Shown here piece by piece: positions 23,208 through 33,698 of a stretch of 64,000 nucleotides of DNA. The DNA comes from Kingdonia uniflora. Lineage: Eukaryota; Streptophyta; Magnoliopsida; Ranunculales; Circaeasteraceae. Numbering within the stretch: the first letter of the stretch is position 1; every line of letters begins with the position of its first letter. The notes beneath the pieces were generated by a model that did no database searches, had not been told where the DNA came from, and was given only the letters and a program-made list of their open reading frames with translations. Both the position numbers and the translations under genes were made by a program. The stretch lies in contig JACGCM010002238.1 of assembly GCA_014058105.1 (NCBI GenBank), positions 558,001 through 622,000 of the forward strand. The letters are read 5' to 3'.

Positions 23208-25458
23208 ATGTCGTTAGAGGAGGAAGAATATGACGGAACCGGTGATGAGGAGAGATCCGAATCCGATTATAGCGAAGGTCTTGTTTCTCAATTACGCTTT
23301 TTATCGGGCAAAAAGCAAAAAAACAATTTTAAAGAAGTCGTCAATGCCACCATTGAACCTCCTCCACCTCTTTCACAAAATTATGAAGCGCGTGACTTTC
23401 AGCAACTCACACAACCGGATGGGAATGGTCATTTGTCCACATCAATTGCTACTACATTGGTAAGTTGAAATAACGCATATTAATAAATTATTGGTTTTAT
23501 ACTTATTTTAAAATATTTATTTCCGATAGAATTTAATTTAGATATTCTTATTTGTGTTTATTAATGCCTTTAGAGGCTCGAGTTGGATTTAAATGTAGAT
23601 CGGTGTTAGTCAAGCTCCGCGAAATTTATGTAATTCTTATTGAGGTACCTCACTTGAGGCAGAGATTAAAGGCTACCAATTTGATGCGTGTATTTGATTG
23701 TAAAATTGGGAATGTAGACAACTAAGTAATTTTGGCGATGATTGAGCGTTGGTGGCCAACCACTCACACATTTCACCTACCTTGTGGAGAGCTAGGGACT
23801 CCTAGAGATTTTACTGTGCTTACCGGAATAGGTATCGGGACAGGAGAGCCGATGGAATTTGATGAGTCATCCATGGATTACGGTAACGCCATAAGGGTTT
23901 TTCCCGATATGATGCCTACAGATTATAAAAATGGATGCATTAGTTTTGCTCACCTCCGAAGTTACCTTGACCATACCAAAGTAAACATTAGAGATCCCGC
24001 TAATGCTAAAACAATCTTTAGAGCATTTATGCTATTCTACTTTGGAGGTGTCTTATTTGGGAACTCGAAGAGCTGGGCTCGACTAGAGTTGTTATGTCCA
24101 ATTGCCATTTTGGAAAACAAGGCTTATACGATAGACTTCGGCTCCACTATATTAGGGCATCTCTACTACTGCCTTGACCAAGCATCCAAACAAGATGTGA
24201 AATTCATCGGCGGTCTTTTCATATTGATCGAGGTAAAATATTTTTAATTAATAGTTCTAGTTATTTATATTTTTGAAATTCAAGATTATTTGGATAATTA
24301 TTTTTTTATTTTTTTATCTTCTGCAGTATCATTGCTACGAGTATTGCCAGATAGGCCATCATATCTTGATAGATAATAGGTTGGATGATTTTTGGCCAAG
24401 AATGTTAGCATGGCAAATTAAAAGACGAAAAGTTACGGGTAATAAGGCGAAGCATCATCTAGCACTAATGAGGCAACAACTGGATTTGCGTACAATCAAC
24501 AACATGCAATGGGACCCCTTTAGAAATATGAAAGATGTACTAAAGCGGGAGGTAATCATCGCCGGTAATATCAGTCTTAAAAGAGTACTCCTATAATGCC
24601 CATTTGGTGGATACGATTGGTATCTTAGAGACCGTTGTTGGGCTCAACTAAAGCATTGTGCAGTGCCGTACGACCCTCCAGAGAAACTCTATTGCTTCCT
24701 GTCTTCTGATGTGGTTCGTTCCCTCCGAGCAGCGGGTTGGATCAAAGCACAACATTATATTGTGGGTCACCATATCGACTATGATGCATATTGGAAGCAT
24801 ATTTCACATGGTGCACTCATGTCGGATATTACGAGGTGCGGAAACATTGACATACCAGGGCTTGGTGCTTTGACAAACGGAGTTACTTTTCCACGTGTTG
24901 AGTTTCCCACTACAGATTTTTCTACTCAGGAGACACAAATCCCTCCCCCACGGCTTGGTGATTACCTTGGATGGATTATGGAGTTAGGGTAGCCACATGG
25001 GACAACGTGACATACTATTCCCTCTATTGCATCGACCTCTACTATAGACGTGCCAACAGGATATGCTTTTTTCGCTATGACTGAGGGTATGCGGAAGCTT
25101 ACACTTGATAGGACATTAAATTTGGAGGCTCGACACCTTCATGACGAGAGTCGTATTACACAATTGACGGAGAACTTGAGACGTGCAGGGGACCGTCTTT
25201 CCCAATTGAATGATTATTTAGATGGAGAAGTAAGTTGTTTAAAGGAATCTTATAATATATTTTTCATTTAATTAATATTTTACGTTTTAATTCATATTGA
25301 TATTCACATTTTGTATGTTTCAGGGGATTGAAGTCGAATGGGAAGATGAAGCAGGAACTTCTCAAGCGGGGACTTCACGTGGAAGGGATTCACGGGGGAG
25401 GGGTTCGCGGGGAAGGACATCTGAAGGTGGGGCCGCTCCTCTTCGACGATCAAAATGA
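23208..25458 (+). pseudogene. Plant mobile domain (PMD) gene inside the Harbinger element
   Basis: ATG at 23208 opens an acidic exon (MSLEEEEYDG to 23459, donor GTAAGT). Exon 2 (about 23580-24232) carries the PMD core: LRQRLKATNLMRVF, VILAMIERWWPTTHTFHLPCGE, TPRDFTVLTGIGIGTGEP and a FYFGGVLF segment. Exon 3 (24327-25229) has RLDDFWPRMLAWQ, VLLxCPFGGYDWYLRDRCW, FLSSDVVRSLRAAGW and DYLGWIMELG. Exon 4 (25324-25458) ends in a glycine/arginine-rich tail, SRGRDSRGRGSRGR. The introns are clean GT-AG. Nonsense codons stand at 23723, 24594, 24990 and 25008 with no clear frameshift. PMD is the domain of the MAIN/MAIL1 silencing proteins and is also found in transposons. A TATA-like TTTATATAAATT lies at 23166. 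Confidence 0.88.
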
Positions 25459-25521
25459 ACCCGGGGATCTTTTGTTTAGTGTTGTATTGGTGTTGACGGG
25501 GATCCTTTGTTTACTGTTGTT

Positions 25522-25862
25522 TAGTGTGTTGTAAATGAATCTTTTGATTTTAATAGAATATTTTGTTTATTCTTATGCAATTTACACTTTATAAATTGCA
25601 ATATTGTGTTGATGGATGTTGTCTTCTATTCCTCTTTGTTTTCATTGTAATTTACACGCTTCAGGGAAAAAAAATTACTCAGCCAAATTACAATAGTGTG
25701 TTGTAAATGAATTTTTTGATTTTAATGGAATTTTTTGTTTATTCTTATGCAATTTACAATTTACAAATTACAATATTGTGCTGATGGATGGATGTTGTCT
25801 TTTATCCCTCTTTGTTTTCATTGCAATTTACACACTTCAAGGGAAAAAAATTACTCAGTGTA
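25522..25862. repeat. 172-bp tandem duplication downstream of PMD gene
   Basis: Units start at 25522 and 25694 (TAGTGTGTTGTAAATGAAT). Each runs through GCAATTTACA, GTTTTCATTG and AAAAATTACTCAG. A third ACTCAG/CTGAGTAA match flanks the central palindrome cluster. Confidence 0.9.
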
Positions 25863-25864
25863 AC

Positions 25865-25925
25865 AGACGCCTGATTGTTTTTTTTCAATCAGGCGCCTAT
25901 GTCTTAGGCGCTTATTGCGCTGAGT
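25865..25925. repeat. Central GGCGCC palindrome cluster
   Basis: GACGCCTGATTG, a T-tract, CAATCAGGCGCC, then CTTAGGCGC. It lies between the end of the PMD gene and the transposase promoter. It has the same motif as both subterminal clusters, including an 8-base inverted pair GCCTGATT/AATCAGGC. Confidence 0.8.
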
Positions 25926-26083
25926 AAATTTTTTTCTTCTCCCAACGGCTATATTTGTTAGTAACGACTATATTTTGTCCGTAACAACTATATTTGTGAA
26001 ATACATCTATAAGTCAATCCCCACATCTCATATTATCCAAAAACCAATTCCGATATTTTCTTAGTTGCAATTTTTGTGTTGTG

Positions 26084-27424
26084 ATGAATTTCGAGGCGGT
26101 TCTTGATGTTTTCATCGATTCTTCATCTGAAGAGGAAGAGAATATCGAACAATCTTCAACCGATTATAGTAATGACGACGTTATTGATGAAATTAAGATG
26201 GAGATATTGAGAAATCAAGATGAAATTGAAGAATTAGAAGAGGCGAAATCTTCAAGAAGTCGTGTTGGTTCGGTTGTCGGGCATAAAACCATAAATCACT
26301 CACGTGTTCTTTGGAATAAGTTGCCCATGCACGACTACTTCCGTGATCAAAACACATTCGGAAGTGAAAAATTCCGTTGAAGATTCCGTATGAGCCGATG
26401 ACTTTTCGATCGTATTTTGAATGCGGCGGTTGTTTATGACAAGTTATTCGCTCGGAAGCAAAATTGTGCAAATGTTTTAGGTTTATCGCCTCATCAAAAA
26501 CTTACGGCGGTATTCCATATGTTTGCAAATGGAGTGTCAATAGATAGCAGTGATGAATATTATCGGGTTGCAGAAAGCACGACCATTGAATCCCTTACGA
26601 GATTTTGCAATGCAATGATCGAGCAATTTAGTGTAGAGTATTTGAGATCGCCAACTCCGGAAGATATACAACGGTTGTTGTACGTTGCCGAGAAATGCGG
26701 ATTTCTCGGCATGCTAGGTAGTTTGGATTGCATGCATTGGGAGTGGAAAAATTGTCCTACGGCTTCGGCGGGTCAATACACGGGGCATAAGAAAGCACCA
26801 ACAATCATTTTGGAAATGGTGGTACCTTTTGATTTATGAATATGGCATTGCTTTTTTGGAATGCCTGGTTCCAACAACGACGTAAATGTTCTTGATCAAT
26901 CGCATCTCTTTCGAGATCTTTGTCTTGGTCATTCTCCACCTTGCAACTTTGAAGTCGACGGAAAACCATACGACATGGGCTACTACTTGGCCGATGGTAT
27001 ATATCTGAAATGGGCAACGCTTGTTTAAACCTTACGATTTCCCCGAGGTAATGCAGAGAAATATTTTTCCAAGCAACAAGAGTCATATCAAAAAGACGTA
27101 GAACGAGCTTTCGGTGTTCTTCAATCTCGATTTGCAATTGTGAAAGGTCCGGCAAGAAGTTGGTCACCCAAAAACCTGCGCAAAATAATGCAAACATGTA
27201 TAATTATGCATAACATGATCGTCGAGAAAGAACGCAATAGGTACGGAGTAAGTTTATTGACCAAACATTTTGTCATAGACCCTAATCCAATTGAGTTGAA
27301 TCGGGAAGAAGTCACTTTACAATGATATATTGTAAAGTACGATAAGATGACAAATTCGGATAAGTATAAGATACTTCGAAATGATCTCATTAAGCATTTG
27401 TGGAAGCATCAGGGAAACAACTAG
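26084..27424 (+). pseudogene. PIF/Harbinger transposase (DDE_4 / HARBI1-like)
   Basis: ATG at 26084. One uninterrupted frame to TAG at 27422, apart from five nonsense codons (26378, 26399, 26837, 27026, 27323). The N-terminus is acidic. Then come the helix region LSPHQKLTAVFHMFANGVSID and ESTTIESLTRFCNA. Catalytic residues: D in LGSLDCMHWEWKNCP, D in PGSNNDVNVLDQS and E in DVERAFGVLQSRFAIV. The tail RKIMQTCIIMHNMIVE is characteristic of this family. About 446 codons, a normal length. At least one stop fits CGA to TGA by CpG decay. The promoter lies between 25925 and 26084, right after the central palindromes. Confidence 0.95.
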
Positions 27425-27728
27425 TATTTTCCATTATTTGTAATTTTTATGTAAACGTAACTTTATTTCAATTTTATGTAATTTCAACTAAGCATTTCAT
27501 GAAATATATTTAAAAAAAATTATTTCAATTTTAATATAAATTCAAATAGCAAATAATTAAAAAACTAAAATTTCTCAAACAAATTATATTATTTAAAATT
27601 ACCAAACTTCTTAAATCCAGATAAACTTCTTAAACAAGGTTTTTAAACAAAGTACAACCAAACTTCTTAAACAAAAATCACTAAAATACTACCAAACTTC
27701 TAAAATAAGATTTTTCAGCTAGAGAATC

Positions 27729-29138
27729 TTAGATATTATTATTAGCTTGAAACAATCTCGCCATAACCGCATTATATTGTGCCTCCCAATAAATCATTTG
27801 AGTGTCGTCCAAAGTAGACATGTCCATCGCCATCACCTTTTGATTGTTTTGGGCTTGAAATTGAGCTTCTAAATTCACCACGGCCTTTATCTTCCTTTCT
27901 CTTAACTTCATTATACGGGCAACTCTCTCTTCTTTCTTCTTATCTCTCTCAACAACATACTCTTCTTTCTTTTTCTCCATTCGGTCAAGACGACTAATAA
28001 GTATATTTTGGCGTTCAATGAGAAGATTTTGTCTTTTTTCATTCCTTTCCTTTTGTTTAACACTTTTGATACCGCCGGGACATTCCGTCTCCTCATCCGT
28101 GACAAGTACTGGAGAGTCGTTATTGGAGCAAAATGGGTGTATCGGGTGTTGCCGGAGAAGACGTTCCAGGGCTAGAATTTGATGTTTGCTTCATTCGCAC
28201 ATTGCGAGCTAACGTGTCCGGGTGTTGGTCTTGTAATATTTTCAAACATTGATGAGCACTTAAAACTTTATTGGCATCTTTATACTACCATTTGCCTTTG
28301 CCACGTGCTTCATACATCGTTTTGGAGGCATCGTCCTATAAAATAGATTAAAATAATAATAAAATGTATAATTTTGGTAAAAAGAGTTTATAATTCATAA
28401 TGACAAATGTTGAATTACTTACCAAATTTCATTGTTTCATACCGCTTATGAGATCTTGCATCACGCTTTTCAAACAAGTCCCATAAACCTTGCAAGCACG
28501 ATTCATATCTGATTAATGATTTTTTAAAGATAAAACTGTACGTTCAGCCCGTTTACCATCCTCTTGACAAAATTCATGAAATGCATCTAAAACTGACTCC
28601 CAAAAAACATCAAGTTGTTGGTTATTACTTTTGATTCTATCCTCCGAGACATGAACCCAAGCTTTTGCAAGATTTTTATTTTTAATACTTGTCCATTTCA
28701 ACAACTGAGACCCCCCCTGCATTGGTAGTTGTCTTGGTCGAGCGACGTCTGCCTTTGCTTTTTTTGCCTATCAACAACCCCCGTGTCTTCGAATTAGGAT
28801 AATTCAACCGATTGAGTACCATGTGATTGAGATGATTAAGATGATTGAGATTGTGAGAGATTGGCAAATGAAGAAGGATGTTGGAATTGAGTGGGAATGA
28901 CGAATTGAGAGGGTTGTCCCCAATTATTGGGTACTATGAACGGATAAGGGGATTGTACCCATTTGTTGGGTGAGTTAAAAGATTGAATAGGTTGGGATTG
29001 AGATGATTGAGGTTGAGGGGAATGAGTAAATTGTAACCAATTAGGTGGGATTTGTTATTGTTGTCCAAAATTGTTGGGTTGATTCAAATTACTCTCGGTA
29101 GTAGAATCATTCTCTTGTATTGCATTCGAAGAACTCAT
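27729..29138 (-). pseudogene. PIF/Harbinger ORF1 (Myb/trihelix-like accessory protein)
   Basis: Minus strand, ATG at 29138 (MSSSNAIQEN). A Q/N/P-rich N-terminus is followed by the SANT-like block KNKNLAKAWVHVSED, FWESVLDAFHEF and GKRAERTVLSLK (28513-28690). A GT-AG intron lies at 28336-28422. Next come YEARGKGKW, LKILQDQHPDTLARNVRMK and a C-terminal basic coiled coil (27729-27990: KKKEERVARIMKLRERK). Several stops. In PIF/Harbinger elements this protein binds subterminal DNA and helps the transposase enter the nucleus. The convergent layout with the transposase is normal. Confidence 0.85.
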
Positions 29139-29407
29139 CTAATAATTTGCATATATGAAGAATTATTCAAGATGAAAAACTTAAAACCCTAAAATATAAA
29201 CATCTAGAAAATTGAAAGGAATATGATAAAATTAAACAAAACCTTACCTTGAGAGATCAACCTTAATCCCAATAGAGTGAATGAGAGTTGTGGTACAAAT
29301 GGATTTGGTTTTTGTTGAAGTGGTGAAGAGAGGGAAATGATTTGGTTTCAAAGTGATGAAGAGAGGAAATGATTTGGTTTTGGAAGCTTTAACGAATTTA
29401 GCTAGTG

Positions 29408-29516
29408 CAATAGGCGCCTAAGATTTGGGCGCCTAATTAATTTTTTTTTTAACTTAGGTGCCTAAGTCTTAGGCGCCTGCTTAAAAACAGAACAGGCGCA
29501 CAATACTTGGGCGCCC
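29408..29516. repeat. Right subterminal GGCGCC palindrome cluster
   Basis: TAGGCGCCTAAG, TTGGGCGCC, an AGG(T/C)GCCTAAGTCTTAGGCGCCT-type palindrome at about 29456-29480, and GGGCGCCC near 29510. Mirror of the left cluster. Confidence 0.8.
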
Positions 29517-29638
29517 AATCGCTACTTAAAAATCCCAGACCGAGTCTTGGATTCTAAGGCTGAGACTTGGTTTTTGAGTCTCAAAACCAAGTCAATCAGG
29601 CACTGTTGGAGGGCAAAAAGCTGACATGGCAGCTGAAA

Positions 29639-29674
29639 ATCTAAGGCAGTCAAGCACTTTAGGAGTTGCTCTAA
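29639..29674 (-). repeat. Harbinger right TIR with TAA target site
   Basis: Complement reads GAGCAACTCCTAAAGTG, continuing to CCTTAGAT; TAA follows at 29672-29674. Confidence 0.85.
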
Positions 29675-32600
29675 GCAATGCTGCCACTGAAGATGGTGCA
29701 CATTATAACAGATGTGGAGGTATATTTGCGCACACTTCTTACTGTTACTTAGCCATGCTACTATATCGCGATTAAGGAAACAAAATGCGAATATCAACTA
29801 TTGCATAAACTAGAAAAGATACCAAAAACATGATTCCATGCCATTATTAGCATTCTTCAGATGTTATCATGGTTCAGAATAATCCAAGAAAACTCCGACT
29901 TTTCTTTTGTGTATCATTATTCAGTATATATCATGATATATCTACTCAAGATATATTTTACTCAATTTCTGCATCCTTTTTAAATAAAAAAAATTCTAAA
30001 TTATTTTACGATATATTGGCTGCTATATCGCGGCAATATATCATTTTATTGGTGCTTTTGACAGATACAAAATTTAGTCAGAAAATGATATTTTAGACCA
30101 TGAATTCAGTGCATATGCTCAAGAAGAAGGTTATAGTTAAAACGCTAATCAATATAAGAACTTTAAAGCTCAAAATATATCGTTAGATCATCACCTACTG
30201 GATACCTATCCGCATCTACCCAGTTGGATATAATGGCCACCCTTTGCATATGCATTAAGGACTGTCTATACTTTGCCTAAGTTTAGATAATCCAATTCAG
30301 ACCATTTTATCTACTTTCCTTTATTCAATGATGGAAGGGAACATTTTTACGCAAAAAATGAAGGGGTTGTAAAATAATTATTTTTTAGCTCTTTATATAT
30401 TTCTAACAGTAACGTAATCATTGTGGCGACTTTTGCTAGGAGTGGTGGGAAAAGGCCATTTTTCTTTTCTTAATAGGTTTCATGGAGGAACATCTAAAGA
30501 TTACAATAGTGGAGGAATCTCTAATATTCTATCTTCATTATTTTCATATGTAGGTCCTTTGATGAGCTTGAAGCAGAGATCTTGCAGGCCAAGAAACTAC
30601 AAGTCAGAACTAAAAAAATAACTAGAAATATTTTAAATTACAGTATGAACTAATGAAGTCAATGAAACATCTGATGATCGCTTGGGTTTGAGCTAAATTT
30701 TAGCGAACAACAAATAATGACCGTTATAGCAGGTGTTAAGGGTTAGGGATCAGGTTTTTGTTTACAAATAATTTTCGGATGAATATTGCCATATTGGTTT
30801 TTGTTTATTGCTAAGAGTGAAACTGTGATTGCTTACAAAAAAGAAAACCACGAAAATGAGATACTCTAAAGAACGGAAGGAAGAAGATGTTGATAGATGG
30901 CGGTGGTAAGGGCGAGAAAGTGTATGGATAGGAAAAGAAGAATGCACAATGAAGAAACTGAATGTTATGAATTTGTCGAGGTGAGAATGTTGTTTAGTTA
31001 GATGGTAACTGCGAGTCTGAGATTGCAAGGTCAAGAAAACTGGAGAAATATTAATGTTATAAATTGGATGTTAAGGATACATGAGATAATGACCTACAAC
31101 AATGGTGGCAGAGAATGTTTCAGATACCTGGAGGACTGAGACGTCATCTTCGTCAAAGCATTGAACCATTAGTACGTCATATCACTTACTTTCTGTGAGA
31201 ACTTTTCATTACAAATTATTTGGTGGTTCTGTGTTGTTTCTCTCTTTATATAATTATATTGATGTTGTTGAGGGGCGATTGTACTTTAATGTGTGGTTAG
31301 CATGATCCATGTGCTTTCGTTAATTCCAATATGTTCTTGATGTCTTCACAAACCCAGCGGAGTGCGGGAGCGGATTCATTGCTCATGATGGTGAGATGGT
31401 TGCTCTTTTAGATCGAAAACTTCTCTTCGTAGAATCCTTCTCAAGTGAGCCTTCACCTTCAGCTATTTCTATAGTTATTTATTTTTGAACATATTGTTCT
31501 TTGTATAGATATTTATGGAATTCCTATAAGTTCTCATCGAAGTTGACATTAAGCATTTCATAAGATTGTACCATTATCTTTGTGTCTTTTCTATAACATT
31601 TATAGCAAAATTGGGAATGCCATTTAGTAATGGCACAAGTGTTATCCATTTAAATAAAATTGTATCAGTTACCTTTATTTGTGGTTGTTTGCACTTTGAA
31701 TCCATGAATGAGCAATGTCGGAAAGGAAAAAAAAAAAACATATGCCTTGGAAGGGGGACTATGCAGAGTTTTCGAGTTTGCACCCAACCCAGTTGTTACC
31801 GAGGAACATACGTTGGGAGTTGATACCATGGACTTTCAATTTGGAAATGTGAAAAACATAAGTAATGTATGATGTGCTTTTGATTTCCTTCAGAAACAAT
31901 AGTGAATCTTAGTCCATTTGCGTATGGATAGTTTGATGTATTAGTTGAAACTGTCGAAGGCGTGTGAATACAATATTTGCGTATGACTGATAATATATTT
32001 TTCACATGATAAGAAACTTAGTTTTCAATATAGACAAATAACTGTGATTTACACTTATTTGTTGTATTAAGCTTGAAAATGGGCAATTTGGCCTAAAACC
32101 CCAATAAAAGCAACATATTTGAAAGAGACGGAAAATCTTATAACCACTGCTCAACTCCTTGAACTTGAGTTCAACATTTCCTGAAAATGTTTTATATATG
32201 GATGAGGCTAACCTAGAATATGAAGGGCAAAACGATTACACGATGAATAAGATACACTAAAAATTATTAAGAGAAGTTGGTTGCGCCGAATAAACGTGGA
32301 CGTATTCACCGTGATTTGGTTGCGGGCGACGTTTTTGCCGTGGCGAGCCACGGGTAGTGCTAGTATATCTCTACTATTTAACTGAAGCTTTACAGAACTT
32401 ACAGTGCGGCTTCTTTTACCCATAAACTCTATTTATTTATTTTTACCTAACTAGCATGGCAAGGTTTTGGTGCAAAGGTAAATGTTGAACATGTTGGGCC
32501 ATTAAAGAAAATTTTCAAACAATGCACATTCATCGTTAAATGTTGGTAAACATGGATAGCTATGATTTAAATTATGCGGACAAAAAAATCAGGTTGATCA

Positions 32601-33080
32601 AATGCCCCATGCTGTAAAGAATATCGCATTGTATAGATGATATTGGAACAATGTTTCAGTGAATCCCATACAATACTCAACAATTAGATCTGAAAAATCT
32701 AAGATTTTAAGATTGAATTACAACTGAGATGTTCTGAACGAATCACATGAGATAATCTAGGATTATAAATAAAAAATAAGCATTAATTCTTTCATTTTCA
32801 TCAATCGAGCATACGACAACCCGCCTTTTCTTTTTCTCACCCATGCCCCCAATTGAAAAACCCAAGAGTAGTTCTACCGGTTCCAAAGTGTTAAAAAGAG
32901 TCGCTAAAGCTCTGCAAGAAGGAGATGAATTACACTCCATGGGCGCTCTGGGATTTTTTTATCATGTTTTTTCAGCTTGCAAGCGTAATTAAGTGTTTGA
33001 GATATTTTGTTTTCGTTAGGTTTTAACGGAGAGACAACGAATGAATAGAGAAAATGAAACCCTTGCCTCTACTTATCCTT
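29675..33080. other. Gene-poor stretch
   Basis: AT-rich, with no recognised gene. One exon-like piece lies at about 30556-30620 (+): after TTTTCATATGTAG it reads SFDELEAEILQAKKLQVRTK before a stop. I could not place it in a family. A minus frame at 32940-32743 and plus frames near 31566 look random. A candidate Helitron end lies at 32338-32363. Confidence 0.45.
32338..32363 (+). mobile_element. Candidate Helitron 3' end
   Basis: A 16-base hairpin CCGTGGCGAGCCACGG (7-base stem) is followed by GTAGTG and CTAG at 32360-32363, then T. This is the hairpin-CTRR-T signature of Helitrons. Four bases later TCTCTACTATTTAA resembles a plant Helitron 5' end. No helicase gene or matching 5' end for this element was found. 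Confidence 0.4.
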
Positions 33081-33081
33081 G

Positions 33082-33480
33082 TTAACAAAATTTATCTAGG
33101 AGTCTGCCTAATATAAGCCCCCACCTCACAAAACACTTTGTGAGTCTCTCTCTCTTTTCACGCCACCTAGCTCCACAAATCACTTTGACTAAAATCCTCA
33201 TTTTTTTTATCCCTTTTACATTTCCATATTATTAGCCCTTCCTTACATACTTTTAACTATTTTACATCTAAAAACACAACTAAGATTATAAATTCTTATT
33301 AATCGTCTCTCCGACATAATTAGTAATGTAGGATTTTAGTCGCACTTATTTGTGGAGCTAGGTGGCCTGAAGAGAGAGGGGTCTCACAAAGTGTATTGCT
33401 TATATTAGGCGGATTTCTTATAAAGCTCCCCTTATCAGGCCTACATATACTAGGCGAACTCCTCATAAAGCTCCCCTTAT
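33082..33480. mobile_element. MITE with long inverted repeats
   Basis: GCCTAATATAAGC, CACTTTGTGAG and GCCACCTAGCTCCACAAAT on the left (33107-33180) recur inverted on the right (33340-33412). The right end holds a second, diverged copy of its own terminus (33415-33480, two copies of AAAGCTCCCCTTAT). Non-coding. The family is not recognised. Confidence 0.7.
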
Positions 33481-33698
33481 TAAAATCCTATCCCATCTTC
33501 ATGGAAATTACAATTACAAAAGTCAGCTTTCAACTTGTTGCCTCTTTTGAAAGACTTATTGCACTTTTGTAGACTTCGCCTCTTTGTAGACTTGTTCTGC
33601 AAGAAAACTTTTCCTCCAAGTCTAGGCTTTTAGACTGAGTTAATTATAATAAGGGACTAAACCCCAGCCCACCGTTGCAAAACTAAACTACAGGTATC

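Larger units (their letters stand above)
22463..29671. mobile_element. 7.2-kb PIF/Harbinger transposon carrying a PMD gene
   Basis: The terminal inverted repeats at 22463-22495 and 29639-29671 agree at roughly 28 of 33 positions (GAGCATCTCCTAAAGTG versus GAGCAACTCCTAAAGTG). They are flanked by a TAA duplication at 22460-22462 and 29672-29674, the 3-bp target of PIF/Harbinger. Inside are a DDE transposase (plus), the divergent Myb-like accessory ORF (minus) and an additional plant-mobile-domain gene (plus). GGCGCC palindrome clusters lie under both ends and in the middle. All three genes carry nonsense mutations, so this copy cannot move by itself. Confidence 0.88.

Noticed and set aside
31566..32005. 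Short frames of 66-85 codons on both strands
   Set aside because: No motifs, no splice support, unbiased composition.
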